Assembly: GCF_021130785.1 (NCBI RefSeq)
Contig: NC_060211.1
Location: 124,693,001 to 124,757,000 of the forward strand
Source of the DNA: Homalodisca vitripennis
Taxonomy: Eukaryota; Arthropoda; Insecta; Hemiptera; Cicadellidae
Direction of reading: 5' to 3'
Length of the DNA: 64,000 bases
Shown here: one piece after another, positions 50,114-63,169 of the stretch
How positions within the stretch are numbered: the stretch's first letter is position 1
How the letters are laid out: each line of letters begins with the position of its first letter
Notes under the pieces: model-generated
What the model was told of the DNA's origin: nothing
Databases searched by the model: none
Seen by the model: the letters and a program-made list of their open reading frames with translations, nothing else
Program-made: the position numbers and the translations under genes

Positions 50114-50170
50114 ACTTTTAAAATATAAATATATATCCTACTTTGTTAAACTAAAGCACAAGTGGAACGG

Positions 50171-50396
50171 GAGTGCCGATGGCCGAGCGGTCTAAGTCGT
50201 TGGATTCTGGGTCTGAGTTTAGAGATAGCGCAGGATCAAATCCTGACTGTGACCGTTGCACTTTTTATCAGTACATTCAACTTCGTACTGTATCGACTCT
50301 CCCCCTTATTCTGTTTGATAAGATCCTTGCACAGGCCAGTGGCCCATGAGGACGGACAGAATAAGGCTTAAAAGGGGATCGGCCTCTCCTTTTTAT
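50171..50396 (+). mobile_element. tRNA-derived SINE
   Basis: The head resembles a class II (Leu/Ser-type) tRNA gene: A box TGGCCGAGCGG at 50180-50190 and B box GGATCAAATCC at 50233-50243, 53 bases apart. These act as an internal RNA polymerase III promoter. The B box departs from GGTTCGAATCC, as in old SINEs. The body follows with an 11-bp inverted repeat (ccttattctgt near 50302 and acagaataagg near 50358), then a pyrimidine-rich end at about 50396. The 3' half is found again at 58805-58945, which shows a dispersed family. Without reverse transcriptase of its own it would depend on a LINE. Confidence 0.75.
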
Positions 50397-53300
50397 CAAA
50401 ACAAATATATTATTCATTATGTTCATGGTTAAGACGAGCAGAGGTTAAAGGACTGACTCTCATATCAAGTTTTGCGCGTTCAATGAGCATTTCTGAGTCG
50501 AGCACTGTGTACTTAATATTTATTAAAATTAAAATGTAAACAAATACTCAGAATCTTTGACGAACTTTGGATTAAAATCGAAGAAGGTTTAAAAGTGCCA
50601 AAAGCTGTTTAGTGTCACTTAAATTTTGATTACAAAATATAAATATCATTATTATTTTACCAAATTCTAAAGTGTTCCTGGAAACTTTTCCTGGGTGTTT
50701 TTATTCACTAGACCTTAATTGGGTTTCAGCGTATATTATTTCAAAAGAAGAGCTAACCAAATCGGTCTAGCCGTCCAAGAGATTAACGCTTAGCAGCACA
50801 GTTAGCGATTGAATCTTATTTATAAGTATCAAATATATAAGTAGTTTTATTAAAATACTGTTATATAATGTTGGCTTGAGAAACATATTGGATATTTAAA
50901 ATTAAGCATCTGTCTAGAAAATTGGAATTTTCGTGAGCATATGTTTGTTGTTACTGAATGATGCCAGCAAGCAAAATAAGGATAGGAATTCATACATTTC
51001 AATTTAGTTTATTATGTTTGGAAATTGTATAGGATATAACCAGTTGTTATATGCTAAATGTACAGTAGTCTGTTGAAGCATACTTTCTGTGTTTGAAAAT
51101 GTACTTTGTTTTGCACGGATTTTAAATATTACATATTTCTGTAATAAACCCATTTTAAAATGTTTATTCAAAGGATCTACCTCAATAGGATGATATTTTG
51201 CATATTTTTTTATCCACCACAATGTAATTTTAAAAGATTATTAAAATGTTTTGTACAAAAGTAGACTTTACTCACTAATTTTACAACAACATACAGAACC
51301 TATAGCGATGTTGCTATGACTATAAGTAGTACCCTTTGTTAATTGTATACAGCTAACATTATGTTTAAATTACGTTTAAATGAAATTTTAACTTTTATTT
51401 TTAAAGGAAATTATTATATAAACTGGATAATTATCCTCAAAATCATTGGTAAATCCACGCAATATTGCAACCGGCGAAAAAGTTGGATAGTCTGAGTACC
51501 AAAAAGCCCCTTTTTCTGAAACAAAATAAATCTATACATGTGACAATAAATACGTACAAGTAATATATTAAAGTGTATAACTTATCAGTGAAAAACACTT
51601 TTAAATCCCACCATAACAACCTAAACAGAAGTTATACTAAATACAAAAATAGATTAAATAAATGTTATCAATAAATGAGAAACACAAATATAATGTTAGT
51701 ATATCGGTAAAATTAATTTATTTTACAAACTTTATTTATTAGCTTGGAAAATACTACAAAATTAGCACATTTTCGTGAATAAATTGTACGCTTGCTACTC
51801 GTACAAACAATATTCATCAGTATGTCTTAAATTAAATTAAAAGTATCAAATATAATAATAAGAGAATCATACAATAAATAAACAATACTATCATAACATG
51901 AACTTCTTTTTAATGATCTAAGGAAAATAGCAAGAAATGTATGGCAGTAATTCGCATTGTATCAATGAACGTGAAGCGTCAGGTTAAAGAAAACACAAAG
52001 AAGAAACATAACACGAGAAAAGACATGACAGAAAAGTCAATAGTTGTATGTCATTGTTGGTCCGAATACCATCATATGAATTAGGATGAAACCAGCATTA
52101 CACATCGGGAACCTCATTTCTTTAAAAGGAGTTAATAAAGGCTTCATGCATTAAATTGCAGACAAAACGATCAAGTCAACCCAGATGGTAATATTGCTGC
52201 ATTACCATTATATGCCGGATGATATACATTTGTAACGTTCAAATTATAAACATAACTTTAGATAATATGAGAATCTTGCAAGTTCAAACCATCCAACACA
52301 CTTTGATTAAATGTCTATAAACAAACTATGAACCCAAATTAGAACTAATTAAACACCAATTCTTCAGGTTCGAGTCAAAACAGTTTAAAAGTATTATTTA
52401 AATATAAACTGGTACAGTTACAGCTACATGAAGTTTACTTCAATAATTTATATTTTGTCAAGCAATCTTCATAATCCTATTACTAATACTAATAACTTTA
52501 GGCTATGAATCTTATTAGGCTTTTTGGTAAAATAAGTTTTTTTAAAGTCGAGCGGTGAGGAAACTGTAGATATTGTTTTAATAAGCTGCCCAAATGATAT
52601 TTATTCTTTGCTCTAAAACTGTGCTGAAACGTGTAATGGCTTAAAATTAGCCATTCTAGATTCTTCACAAGTTCATTGACTAAGTTTACCTGGTGATGTA
52701 TTATATAAAAATATTCTATATTAAAATATAGAAATATACTATAAGCATGTGAGCTTATAACATAGCGGCTTTGAGTTATCGTAAATCTCAGTCCATAAAA
52801 AAAGTACCAAATAAAAACACTGTTATATAAATAGTAAATAGTAGAAACAATATTGATTGATTCCAAAAATATAAAAAGATAATTAATTAATAATGGTCAT
52901 AATGACATTATTAAGCCCCAATTCATTCTTTGTTTTTGTAAATTTAATTCCACGCTTGTAATCACACGTAATTCCTCTTTCAATAATTCATGAGTTAATA
53001 AATATAATTGTTTTAATTAACTTCAGATAATCTGCTAGATCTAGTTTTAACTTCCACATTCAAACCAGCTTTAATAATTTAAATAATTTATGAATTATCA
53101 AAAGTATTAACTTATTCCTTTTTATCACTAAAACGTCAGTAAACCATCCGAGAATTTAATTTAATATTAAATTAAAGTGTAACTGACAAAAGCAGAGAAA
53201 TAATTTTACCAAATACTTGGGACCTGTACGTTCCTTCACAAAGTTCTTTACAACTTTTCTTTATTGACGTTAGAAAGACAATTAATTTATCACAAAGCCG

Positions 53301-53719
53301 TATTGTTTGTTTGCATTACTTTTACAAAACTGATAATACTATGTGAATAGTGAATATATAGGCTAACGTCATAATTGCATTCATTGTTGCCTCTATGAGA
53401 TACGTAAGATGACACAAATATTTCAGCAGCAACTTTTATTTTATTGTGAATTCACTTTTAAAACCAAAGTTTTAAGCAGAATCATGAGAAAAAAAGGATT
53501 TTTATAGTTCTACTTGTTATTAAAATTCGAATGTTATTGCTATTTATTAATTAAGTTAAAAACTTGGTTAATTAAATCAATAATTATTACCAGAAAGCAC
53601 GTTTCAACGTTAAATTGAAATTTTTAAACTCAATACTTTATGAACTTTCAGTTCAGTACCTTGCAGTGTGACACATCATCACAATATCACATTTCACCGT
53701 TCCCACCGATCCTCTGAAT
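50397..53719. other. AT-rich non-coding stretch
   Basis: No gene was recognised. The 122-codon minus frame at 52498-52866 is rich in Ile, Tyr, Phe and Leu and has no motif. Confidence 0.4.
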
Positions 53720-54490
53720 TTATTTCCTTCGACTACGAACTCAAAGGATCTGCACTGTAGAGGGCTGAATCAGTCAGTGGTCTTGACAAGCAACCTCAGC
53801 CCTGATGATCACATAAGTTCAATCGTATCAAAGACTTCTCTGATGCTGGTATTCATCACGAGAACTTCAAGGAAGGGGTTAAATACCCCTATATGTATTG
53901 ATAACATGAAAACTGTTTATATCTTTAGCGAGTTAGTATTGGAGTTCGAAAGTGTAGTGTGGCCCTCTACCAACGTAGCCAGATCCGAAGACTCCAGAAG
54001 ATTCAAGACAGATTTGTGCGTGTTATAGAAGTGAATATGAACTTCGACTAGCTGAATGCCGTTCCTATGTGTAGAGGAATCTCTTGGCTTGTGTCCCATC
54101 GTTGTGATAAGGTAGCTGCACACGACTTGACTTTTCGGAGGGTTCTCATTTTTTAAATGTACTATCCTGATCTATTGGGCTGTTAAACTTTAGAGTTGAA
54201 CTTCTCCACCGACCACCGACCTCTTCTGTCGTCTCTCGATCTTTACCAACGAAGTCGTGAACATTACCATCCCACGTCTACACAGGCTCGGCAACATGGT
54301 CTTGGAGTACTACGACTTCTTCCGCGAAGTCGTCTGAAGTCTACGTTCCTTTCCTGGTAACAATATTCAAAATGTTGCATGAGTGTGTTTCAGGTGGTAG
54401 TTAACCTTTTATCGTTTATTAACATGCTATATACTATGTGTTTTATTTTGGTTCTTGTTGCCGTTTGTAATAAATAAATAATAAATAATG
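53720..54490 (+). mobile_element. LINE 3' portion, frameshifted
   Basis: The plus strand encodes the region after the reverse-transcriptase palm of a jockey-type LINE: LTSNLSPDDHISSIVSK (family: LGV-x-x-T-x-x-L-x-x-x-x-HI), FITRTSRKGL and VLEFESVVWPS (family: LxYxSVVWSP). After frameshifts it continues with remnants around LNFRVELLH and SLPTKS to about 54400. A 3' UTR ends in a TAAATAAATAA-type tail at 54463-54487. The upstream RT and endonuclease are missing, so the copy is 5'-truncated, and it carries several frameshifts. Confidence 0.82.
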
Positions 54491-57379
54491 GCAAATATTA
54501 ATGCTATTTACCTTTCTTGAAATTGTTATCCTTAAATTAAAACAAAAAATATGATGCTGGCCCATACGTTAAATAATTTTTCATAAAACCAGTTCGGGAT
54601 CTAATGCAAATTGCTACATTAGAACGGCTTAGTACGCCTAATTTCTACATCAATTATTTATTACTTGAACCACATATAAGGAGTACTCTAAGAAGTTTAA
54701 ATATTAACTGTATAACACAGGTCAAAGTGTCGGTCTAAGTAACCACTTTGTTAATTATAATATATAATTATGTCGGTGATTATAGGTTTAAAGTTTTTGT
54801 GGATGCATTTAAAACCGAGTAATCAATGCAATCAGTTATGGGATACTATTTTATAATTCGCTTAAAGTTTAAGAGCTAATTACACGCAAACTCATCTATA
54901 ATAACAGGTAGAAGTTTAAGAGCTTTATTTAATTTTTCACTTGTTAAAGATGAATTACTATTCAACAATCAAACGCCGAATCTTTAACCCTATGTATAGG
55001 ATCAGAAACCTATAGACCAATCAGAAAATTGATTGGATCGAATGAGAACAAAGCACCCTTCTCACGTGATATATTCCATTGGCTGATTACTCATCGGTGT
55101 TAATAACGAACAATCAATATGTTATAATGCAATGAAAAATCCAAATTTCAAAGTCTGTTTTTGTCAATCCTGGTTATACGAGTATACTCAGTCGCAAAAT
55201 ATAGACTAGATGTATAAGCAGTTACAATAATAGCCACCAAATGTGTTGAGAAATCGCAATGTTAACGTTTAGGTTACAGATCCTATATACGAGTGACAAA
55301 AAAGCAAATTAAGAAATATAATCATCTCTTGGAGAACGGATTACTGACAAATAAGGTTTTGAACGATTAGCAATATTAACAAGGATAATAACAATATGAA
55401 TTATTGGCTGTTAATGTAAATAATAAATAATTGTACCAATAACAGGTATAAAATAAAAATCTACTACACTTCAATAAAAAGTATTCATATAGTGAAAATT
55501 GCCCTCTTTACAATCCTCGTCTAATGTATTTTAGTCACTTACTTTTTCTGTATTGATTAGATAAGCGTTAGAAGTGTGGTTCCTTAGAAGGCTAACAATG
55601 TCCTGTCGCTGTCCTTATTCTGTGTATGTCAGTCTGTAATACCGTCCAATGTGAAAATTTGATACGTTTATGTAAAAAATGACTAATAAAATAAAAATTG
55701 AGTGAATTGTGCAGTGCTGTGTACACGAAAAAAACAAAGCTGAATTAATTTTGGCATTCATAGAAATATATTGAATTTTATAACATTATTTTATGTTATA
55801 TATTTATATGTATTTAAGATAGGATTTTTAAATAACTAAAATTACCCAGGCTGTAATGTTTGTACAAAACAGAGGCTGAATCCTTTGTAATGTGATAAGG
55901 AAGTTTTCAGTCCAAGGGTATATTGTGATCGATGTCGATATCAGATACATGGATGATTGATAGAATGATAGAGGGCTGTTGTAAAATCAAATCTACTTCC
56001 CAAGTTTCGTGGTACATTTTGATGTTACTCAGCGTTATCTTTGACTCCATGACGCTTTGAAACTACATTCACACGGCAAATCATGATTAATCATATTTAT
56101 TCAATTCTGTTACTATAACGTTAGTAATGTAGCTGAATTTAACAACAAGCTTTAAAGAAAATTATCCTTCTTCGCATTTCAAGCGTTTAACATTAATCTT
56201 TTTACGACGACTATATATATCATGGGATGGCTTTGTGGACTATAGTGAAATTCTATGACTTTTAAATGTTTTCATCGTTTCAAATAGAAGCTGATTAATA
56301 ATCAATATAATTAGTAAATAATACTGTGGTTTGAAAACCAAATTATTATTTTTCCTTTCTTGTAGGACGCTGAAATATTATAGTATAGCAATACGCCAGA
56401 TTCGTTGACTCCTTTAAAACATGTATTAAACTAATTCCACAATAACAACTATTAAAATATTTTTTATTGTATATTTCTTATATTTAATATATACGTATAA
56501 CATTTTGCAATAGTTACATTTTTTCTTGTAAAAAATAAGTAGTTTAATAAAAGCTATGAAAGTCTAGTCGTAATTGGCCGGTAGGTGGACCGCTCAAGTA
56601 TAATAAACAATTAGATTACACAGTTGTATTCCCGTTATGCTTGGTTAAATGTGTTGCTAAACAATAATTAAAAAGGCATTATATATTATACCCATAAATA
56701 TATTTAAATACAATTTTACACTATTCCTGTTTGCTATTAATTGTTAAATTTCAATCTAATTTTTGAATAAGTAAAGCTGAAATTAAAATCCGAAGCCCAA
56801 AAAACTATAAAAACCTGTTTATTTTGTTTCTATGTTTCTTTAACTGTACACAAATTAAAATTGTAAGTGTTATAATGAAATATTATTGATATTTGCATCT
56901 ATTTTATGCAATATAGATCACATTGAGGCAAATGTACAATATAAGCACGTAAATGATATTGCATAGTAGATAGTGTGTGTCACGAGAGGAGCTTAAAACT
57001 TAGATCATATGCATCTAGCTTTTTTATATTTATCCACAAAGAGCAATACATAAATATTTGTTAATTGTACATAAATATGTTAGTGGATTTTAAATGAAAT
57101 ATTACAATTTATGAAATACACTTAAACTCGATGCAAATCAAAACATAAATATCGTATTTGTATTGTTTTAGGCATAAACATGTCTGAGCTGAGTACCACG
57201 TCTGAGATATTAGAAGAATAGCTTTAATACAAATGTACTTAGTTCAGAAAAATACTAACAACATATGTAAACACTATTTATTATAAATAACAAACCATTT
57301 ATATTTTGTGATTCCAAATACAGAATTTGGAGACAAGCTGTTAAATTTAGTGCACTTACACGTGTAAATTACCTTGATA
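54491..57379. other. AT-rich non-coding stretch
   Basis: Nothing was recognised. Several CCAAT/ATTGG pentamers cluster at 55015-55085 but without an exon nearby. Confidence 0.4.
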
Positions 57380-57590
57380 AAGTTCTAACGATACCAATAC
57401 ACGTGTGATGCGGATCTCTTTGTGTAAACTAGACTTACAGACAGACACGTGGCTTTCACTGTTACATAAGGGCTATTGATTTATAAGATTAGTCCTTTGG
57501 TCGTTTTATAAGATTAGTCCTTTTGAGTTGGTAGATATTGAGGCAGTATGAATAACATTGTTGGCAGTAACTATCTTTGTCTTTGAAGTT
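57380..57590 (+). repeat. Diverged dispersed repeat, copy A
   Basis: The order gcggatctctttgtgtaaac, tagacttacagacagacacg, tggctttcactgttaca, agtcctttt-gagt-g-ag recurs at 59822-60000. This copy has a 24-base internal duplication (ttataagattagtccttt, 57480 and 57505) not seen in the other. Confidence 0.65.
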
Positions 57591-57794
57591 AAAAGTGTTA
57601 TATCAACAATGTTATATATTTTATCAGCAGAATTTTTATTTTAATGTACTCGTATTTTATTTCATATATTTAATTAAGATACATTATATTTTGAAATTTT
57701 TAAATAGTAGAAGGAAAATGTAAAATGAGAACTTATCTAATTTTTTTAATACAAATTGTGTATCAGCAAATTTGTTTTAATTGCTGAATTTTGA

Positions 57795-58471
57795 ACGAAA
57801 AAAGCGGCGATTTCAAGTTGCTCAGGAGTTACTAAATAAATTGCAGAATCAGTGAAATGTTTTGTAATAGGTGACGAAATATGTGTTTACGCATATAACG
57901 TAAAACCTAAGGCTCAATTACCCCAGTGGCCAAAAAAACTGACAAAGGCTCGACAAGTGCAGTTGAACGTAAAAATTACAATACTGTTTTCTTAATAGTG
58001 AATGCATCAAAAATTCTGGTCACAAGGTCAAACCATAATATATTCTGGTCACAAAAGGTCAAACGGTCAATAAGGATTACTGCACGCAAGTTCATCTAAG
58101 TTTGCGTAAAGCAATCCGAAAAACGCCCAGGTTTGTGGCAAACGTAATCATGACTTTTGCACTATGACAATGCACCTGCTCACACTTCATTGCTTTTTCG
58201 TGATTTTTTCTACCGAAAACATTACTTTAATAATGCTCCACCCTCCAATTCTCCTGAAATGGCTGTGTATATTTTTTTTATAATTTCCAAAACTAAAGAG
58301 AACCTTAAATGGCTGTCGTTTTACAAGCATATATTACATTAAAAGTGCATAACTGAAAGAGCCAAAGCCCAAATGTGTCAAGAGTCCTTCGAGGATCGGA
58401 AGAAGCACTGGCACATGCGCATAGTATCTAATGAGGACTATTTTAAAGGTGACAACATTATTGTAGAATAA
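57795..58471 (+). mobile_element. Decayed mariner transposon (transposase C-terminal two thirds)
   Basis: Translation across frames gives FVIGDEICVYAYNVKPKAQ (mariner: VITGDExWVYxY), then KARQVQLNVKI, then a long degraded stretch, then YDNAPAHTSLLFRDF (family: HDNAPxHT), then AQMCQESFEDRKKHWHMRIV and EDYFKGDNII before a stop at 58469-58471. These are the D,D34D transposase blocks in order. The first Asp (GDE) and second Asp (DNAP) survive, but the segment matching SPDLAPxDF reads SPEMAVYIFF, so the third catalytic Asp is lost. Frameshifts and stops add to this. I could not identify terminal inverted repeats. Confidence 0.87.
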
Positions 58472-58804
58472 TAATATTGAAAATTCCTTATATTTTTATA
58501 AAATAGCTAATAACAGTGTACAATTTAAAACAATCCATACTATCCATAATGACCAGGAATATGTTGTATACAATAGTTACCTACTACAATGAAATCTGTA
58601 GAAGCATACAATTAAAACATTCCAAGATGATCTAGTGTCAGAATTACATTTTTATTATACTACGGTAGTGGCCCACTGTTACTGGGATAATGAGTAAATT
58701 TCGTTAGTAAACCTGTCATCTTGACATATTAAACGTAATATGCCGTTGAGGTAAGCTCTTCCATATGTTCTTCAATATCGACTAAATAATTGTCATTTTA
58801 AGTT

Positions 58805-58945
58805 TATTATCGTCCAAAATTTGGAAGGTTCATCAACCTTATACTGTTTTGTCCCTCCTTATTTTGCTATAAAATCCTTGCACAAGATTGTGCTCAACCA
58901 GAATAAGGCTTAAAAGGTAATTTACCTATTAAAAAAAACAAAAGG
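58805..58945 (+). mobile_element. SINE 3' half, second copy
   Basis: cttattttg-tataaaatccttgcaca and cagaataaggcttaaaagg align with 50300-50378 of the SINE at 50171. The tRNA-like head is absent and about seven bases are deleted in the middle. It ends in an A-rich run (58929-58940). Confidence 0.7.
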
Positions 58946-59821
58946 AATAAAACTTTAGCTTTATTTAAATAGTAATAAAAATTTTCGTTGTAAAACACTT
59001 AATTTTTGCAGTGAGTTGCGTTTATAGTGTGTATGGAAATTAAATTCATCATAAACTGCTTAAAATATTAATATAATATCGTGAAGTAAACAAGAATAAA
59101 TGTTTATGAAACGTATATAAACATCTGTTCTTCTGAGGCTTATAATTGAGTGCACAGCAACCATGGTAAATAAATTACAATCATTTCACATTGTTTAATC
59201 TAAAAAGCCTCCATTATCTACGTGTATCTGGCAGCTGGTTTGAAATATAATGAGATTTGTAAGTGAAACTTTCGTGTGAATATTCTATAAGATTGGTTAG
59301 TTTTCAATATACTCGTAGATTTATACTGTGGAACAATTCCATATACGAGTATACCATGCGTCTAAATCAAAGGACTAATTTTAAAAATTCACTATTTTAA
59401 AACAGCGGGCGATAACGAATCAAACTTATACATTTTTACAAAAACCTAACATTTAGAGCCGATTAAAACAAGTTTTTAACTATAAGTCTCAAATAAACTA
59501 CTTCAAAATTATATTTCACATGCCAATACTCACCAACTATTAAATTTTCAAACCCCAGAAAAGAAATATATAAAAATCTATCATTCAATGTAACTTATGA
59601 CAAGCAATGCAATGTTGGAAATAAATACATTTTAAGTAAAGTCTACTCTACATTGTCTCCTAGAAACGAATATAAGTACCACTTATTGTAAAATGTTCTA
59701 CATCACTTCATTGAAGTAACTAGTGTAACCAACATTAAATTGTGTCAGGAAAGAAATTCATTATAAGATACTTTCTACCTTAGCAGCTTTGATGTACTTC
59801 TAGCAGAATGCTTTGACTAAA
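58946..59821. other. AT-rich non-coding stretch
   Basis: Nothing recognisable was seen. Confidence 0.4.
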
Positions 59822-60000
59822 GTTCTGACGAGACGAAGTTACAAGCGGTACGGATCCCTTTGTAGAAACTAGATGTACAGACAGAGGCAAATGGCTTCCT
59901 CTGTCACACGAGCGTGCTAACTTCAAGCGGATGAGTCCTTTAGAAGTAGGAGTAACAGAATGTATAAATATGATAATAGCGAGTGAAGTTAAGTTGTTTT
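59822..60000 (+). repeat. Diverged dispersed repeat, copy B
   Basis: Partner of 57380-57590: tacggatccctttgtagaaa, tagatgtacagacagaggca, tggcttcctctgtcaca, gagtcctttagaagtaggag. The 75-codon minus frame over it is not conserved in copy A. Confidence 0.65.
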
Positions 60001-60289
60001 CTGTCACAAGTCTTTCATCAGGAAATAAATTAATTAATTAATTTTAGAATACGTAACTAGGAAGGTAAAAATCACAACAGTGATATGTAACTATTTGGTC
60101 CAAGTTACATATACGTCTTTTTATATTTTAAGAAGAAAGTATTCGTATCAACCACAACTGTTTTATCAAGATTTTGCTCTTGATTTTTAAATTAAAATCT
60201 TAAAAGTATGTATGTTTTCTTTGCCACTTAGGATAAAAAGCTGAGAAAGCATTCATTGCAATCAGTCCTAAAACGGCCAATGGTTGCTT

Positions 60290-60700
60290 CTAGAGTGACA
60301 GGGATATTAAGGATGGTAGGTTGGGGGTAGAGACCGCTTTCTATCGAGATCCTACAAAGAGGTTTACACAAATCTGTGTTATTATTTTGGAAGAAAGAGA
60401 TTTTGTCATGTAACCTTTGTTTTAATCTCTACCAATAAGAACGGGCAGGTGAAAGTACCGCCTATGTTTAGGTTAGCAGCAGCCTCTTTAAGGGAACTCT
60501 ACACACTCCTTCGCAGTCAGCCGACTTATCGATCTTTTATCACAGTATCTTGATTTTGCAGTTAGTATGCGTCGCACCTGGACATCCATAAGTATACCTA
60601 TATGAACGTAATACAATTTTTTTATACATCCCGGGAAGGTTCAACTGGAAAAAATAAATCAGCAATACTAATCTTTCCCAGAGGCATATATGGTACGGTC
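60290..60700 (+). repeat. Diverged dispersed repeat, copy 2
   Basis: Partner of 32577-32930. Shared blocks: cgggcaggtg...taccgcctatgtttaggtta, aagggaactctacacactcc, gacttatcgatc, then ggttcaactggaaaaaataa. Copy 2 may extend further (GC-richer DNA runs to about 61160). Confidence 0.65.
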
Positions 60701-62849
60701 TCTTAAAAAGAAAGTTCTTTGGTCTTTGCTTTATTTTTGTAATGTAACACGGGTACAATTTTTTTTGGAACACCTTTGAAATTTTCGGCATTTTTCCTCT
60801 AATATCATTTGTTGAAGATCGATCCACTCCCCAGAGGGCGACTCTAGCATAAAAACTCCATTGGCTTAAATATTGCTTACTCTTGGGACCGAATTCCGCA
60901 TTACTACGAGAAAGTAATCTACTGCTTTCTCAAGGAAAGGTTACCCCACTTTGTTTCATAGGACAGAACTACACTATGCATCGTTACCTTTCTCCTGTTT
61001 TTGGGTTTTAACGTTATCTCTACTTGAGCTAAATCTAACAGTATGAGTATCGAAAGTATTTTCTGGAGAATTCAGTATGAAGATGTTATTTCGGACTCCC
61101 TTATTCCTGCTGGAGAAGAACGTGTGATTAGCTCCGTCTTTCCGAGACCGCTTTAGACACTCGCAGTTCCTTAACTTGCTTATTATTCAAAAGGTAAGAT
61201 CTGAAATTGGTTTCTGTAATGGAATTGAGTGAGTCGAAGTTGTATCCCTTCATATTAAGCTTGAAAAAAGCAGAAATTTCTAATTGCGTTGGCTGCCGCT
61301 GACACTAGCTAATGTAACAATTCTCATACAAGTTCGTAGTGGCAAATAACATATGAATACATGCAATACTATCCACATCAGTAAACTCCACTTTGTGGCC
61401 TAAAGTTAAAAATAATTTCAATTTTCTTTATACAGAAAGTTTTGAATGTGATGAAATAAAACGCTTGGATTCTTATCAGCAACATGAAATCAAGTGGCTT
61501 GATTTGAGTACTAGCAACATGTAATTACAAAATCACGAGATTATCTTGAGATTGTAATAATAGTTACCATAAACTGCAAACCTGTAAATAGTGTAATTCC
61601 TCGTCATCTCGTGTTTTGACTACTGCTAAATAGCTAGGATTAGCATTTTCAAAGGCGATAACAGTAATAGTACGAAAACTTACAACAACGAAGTTCATTT
61701 GAGAAAGAGTCTCTACTCTGGAAAAATGGAGATGTGAAAGTCTGATTCATATAAATACAGTATATTAGGTACCGACCTGCATCCTGGTTCACAAACCTCT
61801 CTCTATCAAGTTGTTAACCTAACTCCTCACGACAGTCCCTCTCTTAAACGTACAACTCAATAGAAATCCAAATCGTTATATCCGCATTTTCAAGATTTAT
61901 CCCGGAATTGAAGGACGACGTAAGGAAGAATTACAATTACAACGGACCTTGATTGTAAAAATTATATCCTTTTTAACCTTAAATACTGATGCGTGAAACG
62001 TACGAGGAACATTTTGTACATCTTAAAATAATACAACAAGCACATATAAGTGTTCTATAAAGAACTGATGTATGTTAAACAAAATTACACTCTTACTGTT
62101 TATTTCTATTTTAGTTGTTTCTGTAATAAACTTCCAAACTTATGTAATAAAGTGAATAAAAAAATATTTGCATACGATAAAAATAACAACAATTTCTCCT
62201 ACATTCAAACAGATTTTAAATTCCATTTCCATTGACCTAATAGTGTGTAATATACAAAAAAACACACTATGCATAGCAAACTGGGTGTAGTATTTTAATA
62301 TATACAAAAAATTGGAAAATTAAAAACAAAAAAGTGATGCGTAAGAAATAACTGCAAGAAATAAACATTCTACAACCCCACGAGAGATGACGCTAACATA
62401 ATAATCTTGCATAATAATCCAAATTTAGATTATTATGTAAGAGCCCCCAAAGAAATTAAAGCGATACCAGTGACTCTCTCGTACTTTTTCAAGGTAACGC
62501 CATTATACATAAGCGCATAAAAGCGCATTAATGTGCGCATTAGGTAGCGCGCATTGTTGGTATATATATATAGCAATATGATTAGTAGAATCCTATGAAA
62601 GATAATACACTTAAATTAATACTATTTTTAAATGCTATTAATTTAATAGTCGTAATTTATATCAATTACTAATAATAATTTTATTTGACAAGCCGTTTTG
62701 TTAAAAGAATATAAACTATTAACTTATAACATGTAGTACTATTGTTTTTTTACTCAATAGGCTTTATATTTTCTACGTATTAATATTTTTATAACTTTTT
62801 GTAAGAGGTTCTCTTGGAAATAAATTTAAACTTACCCTCTTCCTATCGC
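60701..62849. other. Non-coding stretch
   Basis: 60800-61160 is GC-richer and probably repeat-derived. A 9-bp hairpin (ataataatc at 62411-62419 with gattattat at 62428-62436) and a cluster of gcgcat motifs (62512-62556) were seen. No gene was recognised. Confidence 0.4.
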
Positions 62850-63009
62850 TTTATCATACACAAGAAAACAAAAATAAAATACGAAAAATAATATAAAATG
62901 ATATGAATATAATAATAAATATAATAATATAATATAATAATAATATTACTAAATGTTAATAATATTATATTATTATATAATAATAACTATTATATACTAT
63001 AATATAATA

Positions 63010-63060
<51 letters not shown>
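62850..63060. repeat. AT-only simple sequence ending in (TA)24
   Basis: Mixed ATA/TAA repeats lead into a perfect TA run at 63011-63058. Confidence 0.95.
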
Positions 63061-63062
<2 letters not shown>

Positions 63063-63169
63063 GAACTCCACATTATAGGGTTATCTTTATGTTTAATATT
63101 AAATCGTAAACTAAAACCCTTTTTAAATTCTTTTATTTCAGACAACGTGTTTCGGTATAAACCGATGTG

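Noticed and set aside
50171..50260. A functional tRNA-Leu/Ser gene
   Set aside because: The A box is good, but the B box is off consensus (GGATCAAATCC), I could not fold a clean seven-base acceptor stem, and the sequence continues into a body shared with 58805. It is a SINE head.
52498..52866. 122-codon minus-strand frame as a gene
   Set aside because: Composition is what AT-rich DNA gives; no domain or conserved motif.
55015..55085. Cluster of CCAAT boxes as a promoter
   Set aside because: Pentamers of this kind are frequent and no exon, initiator or GC-richer leader follows.
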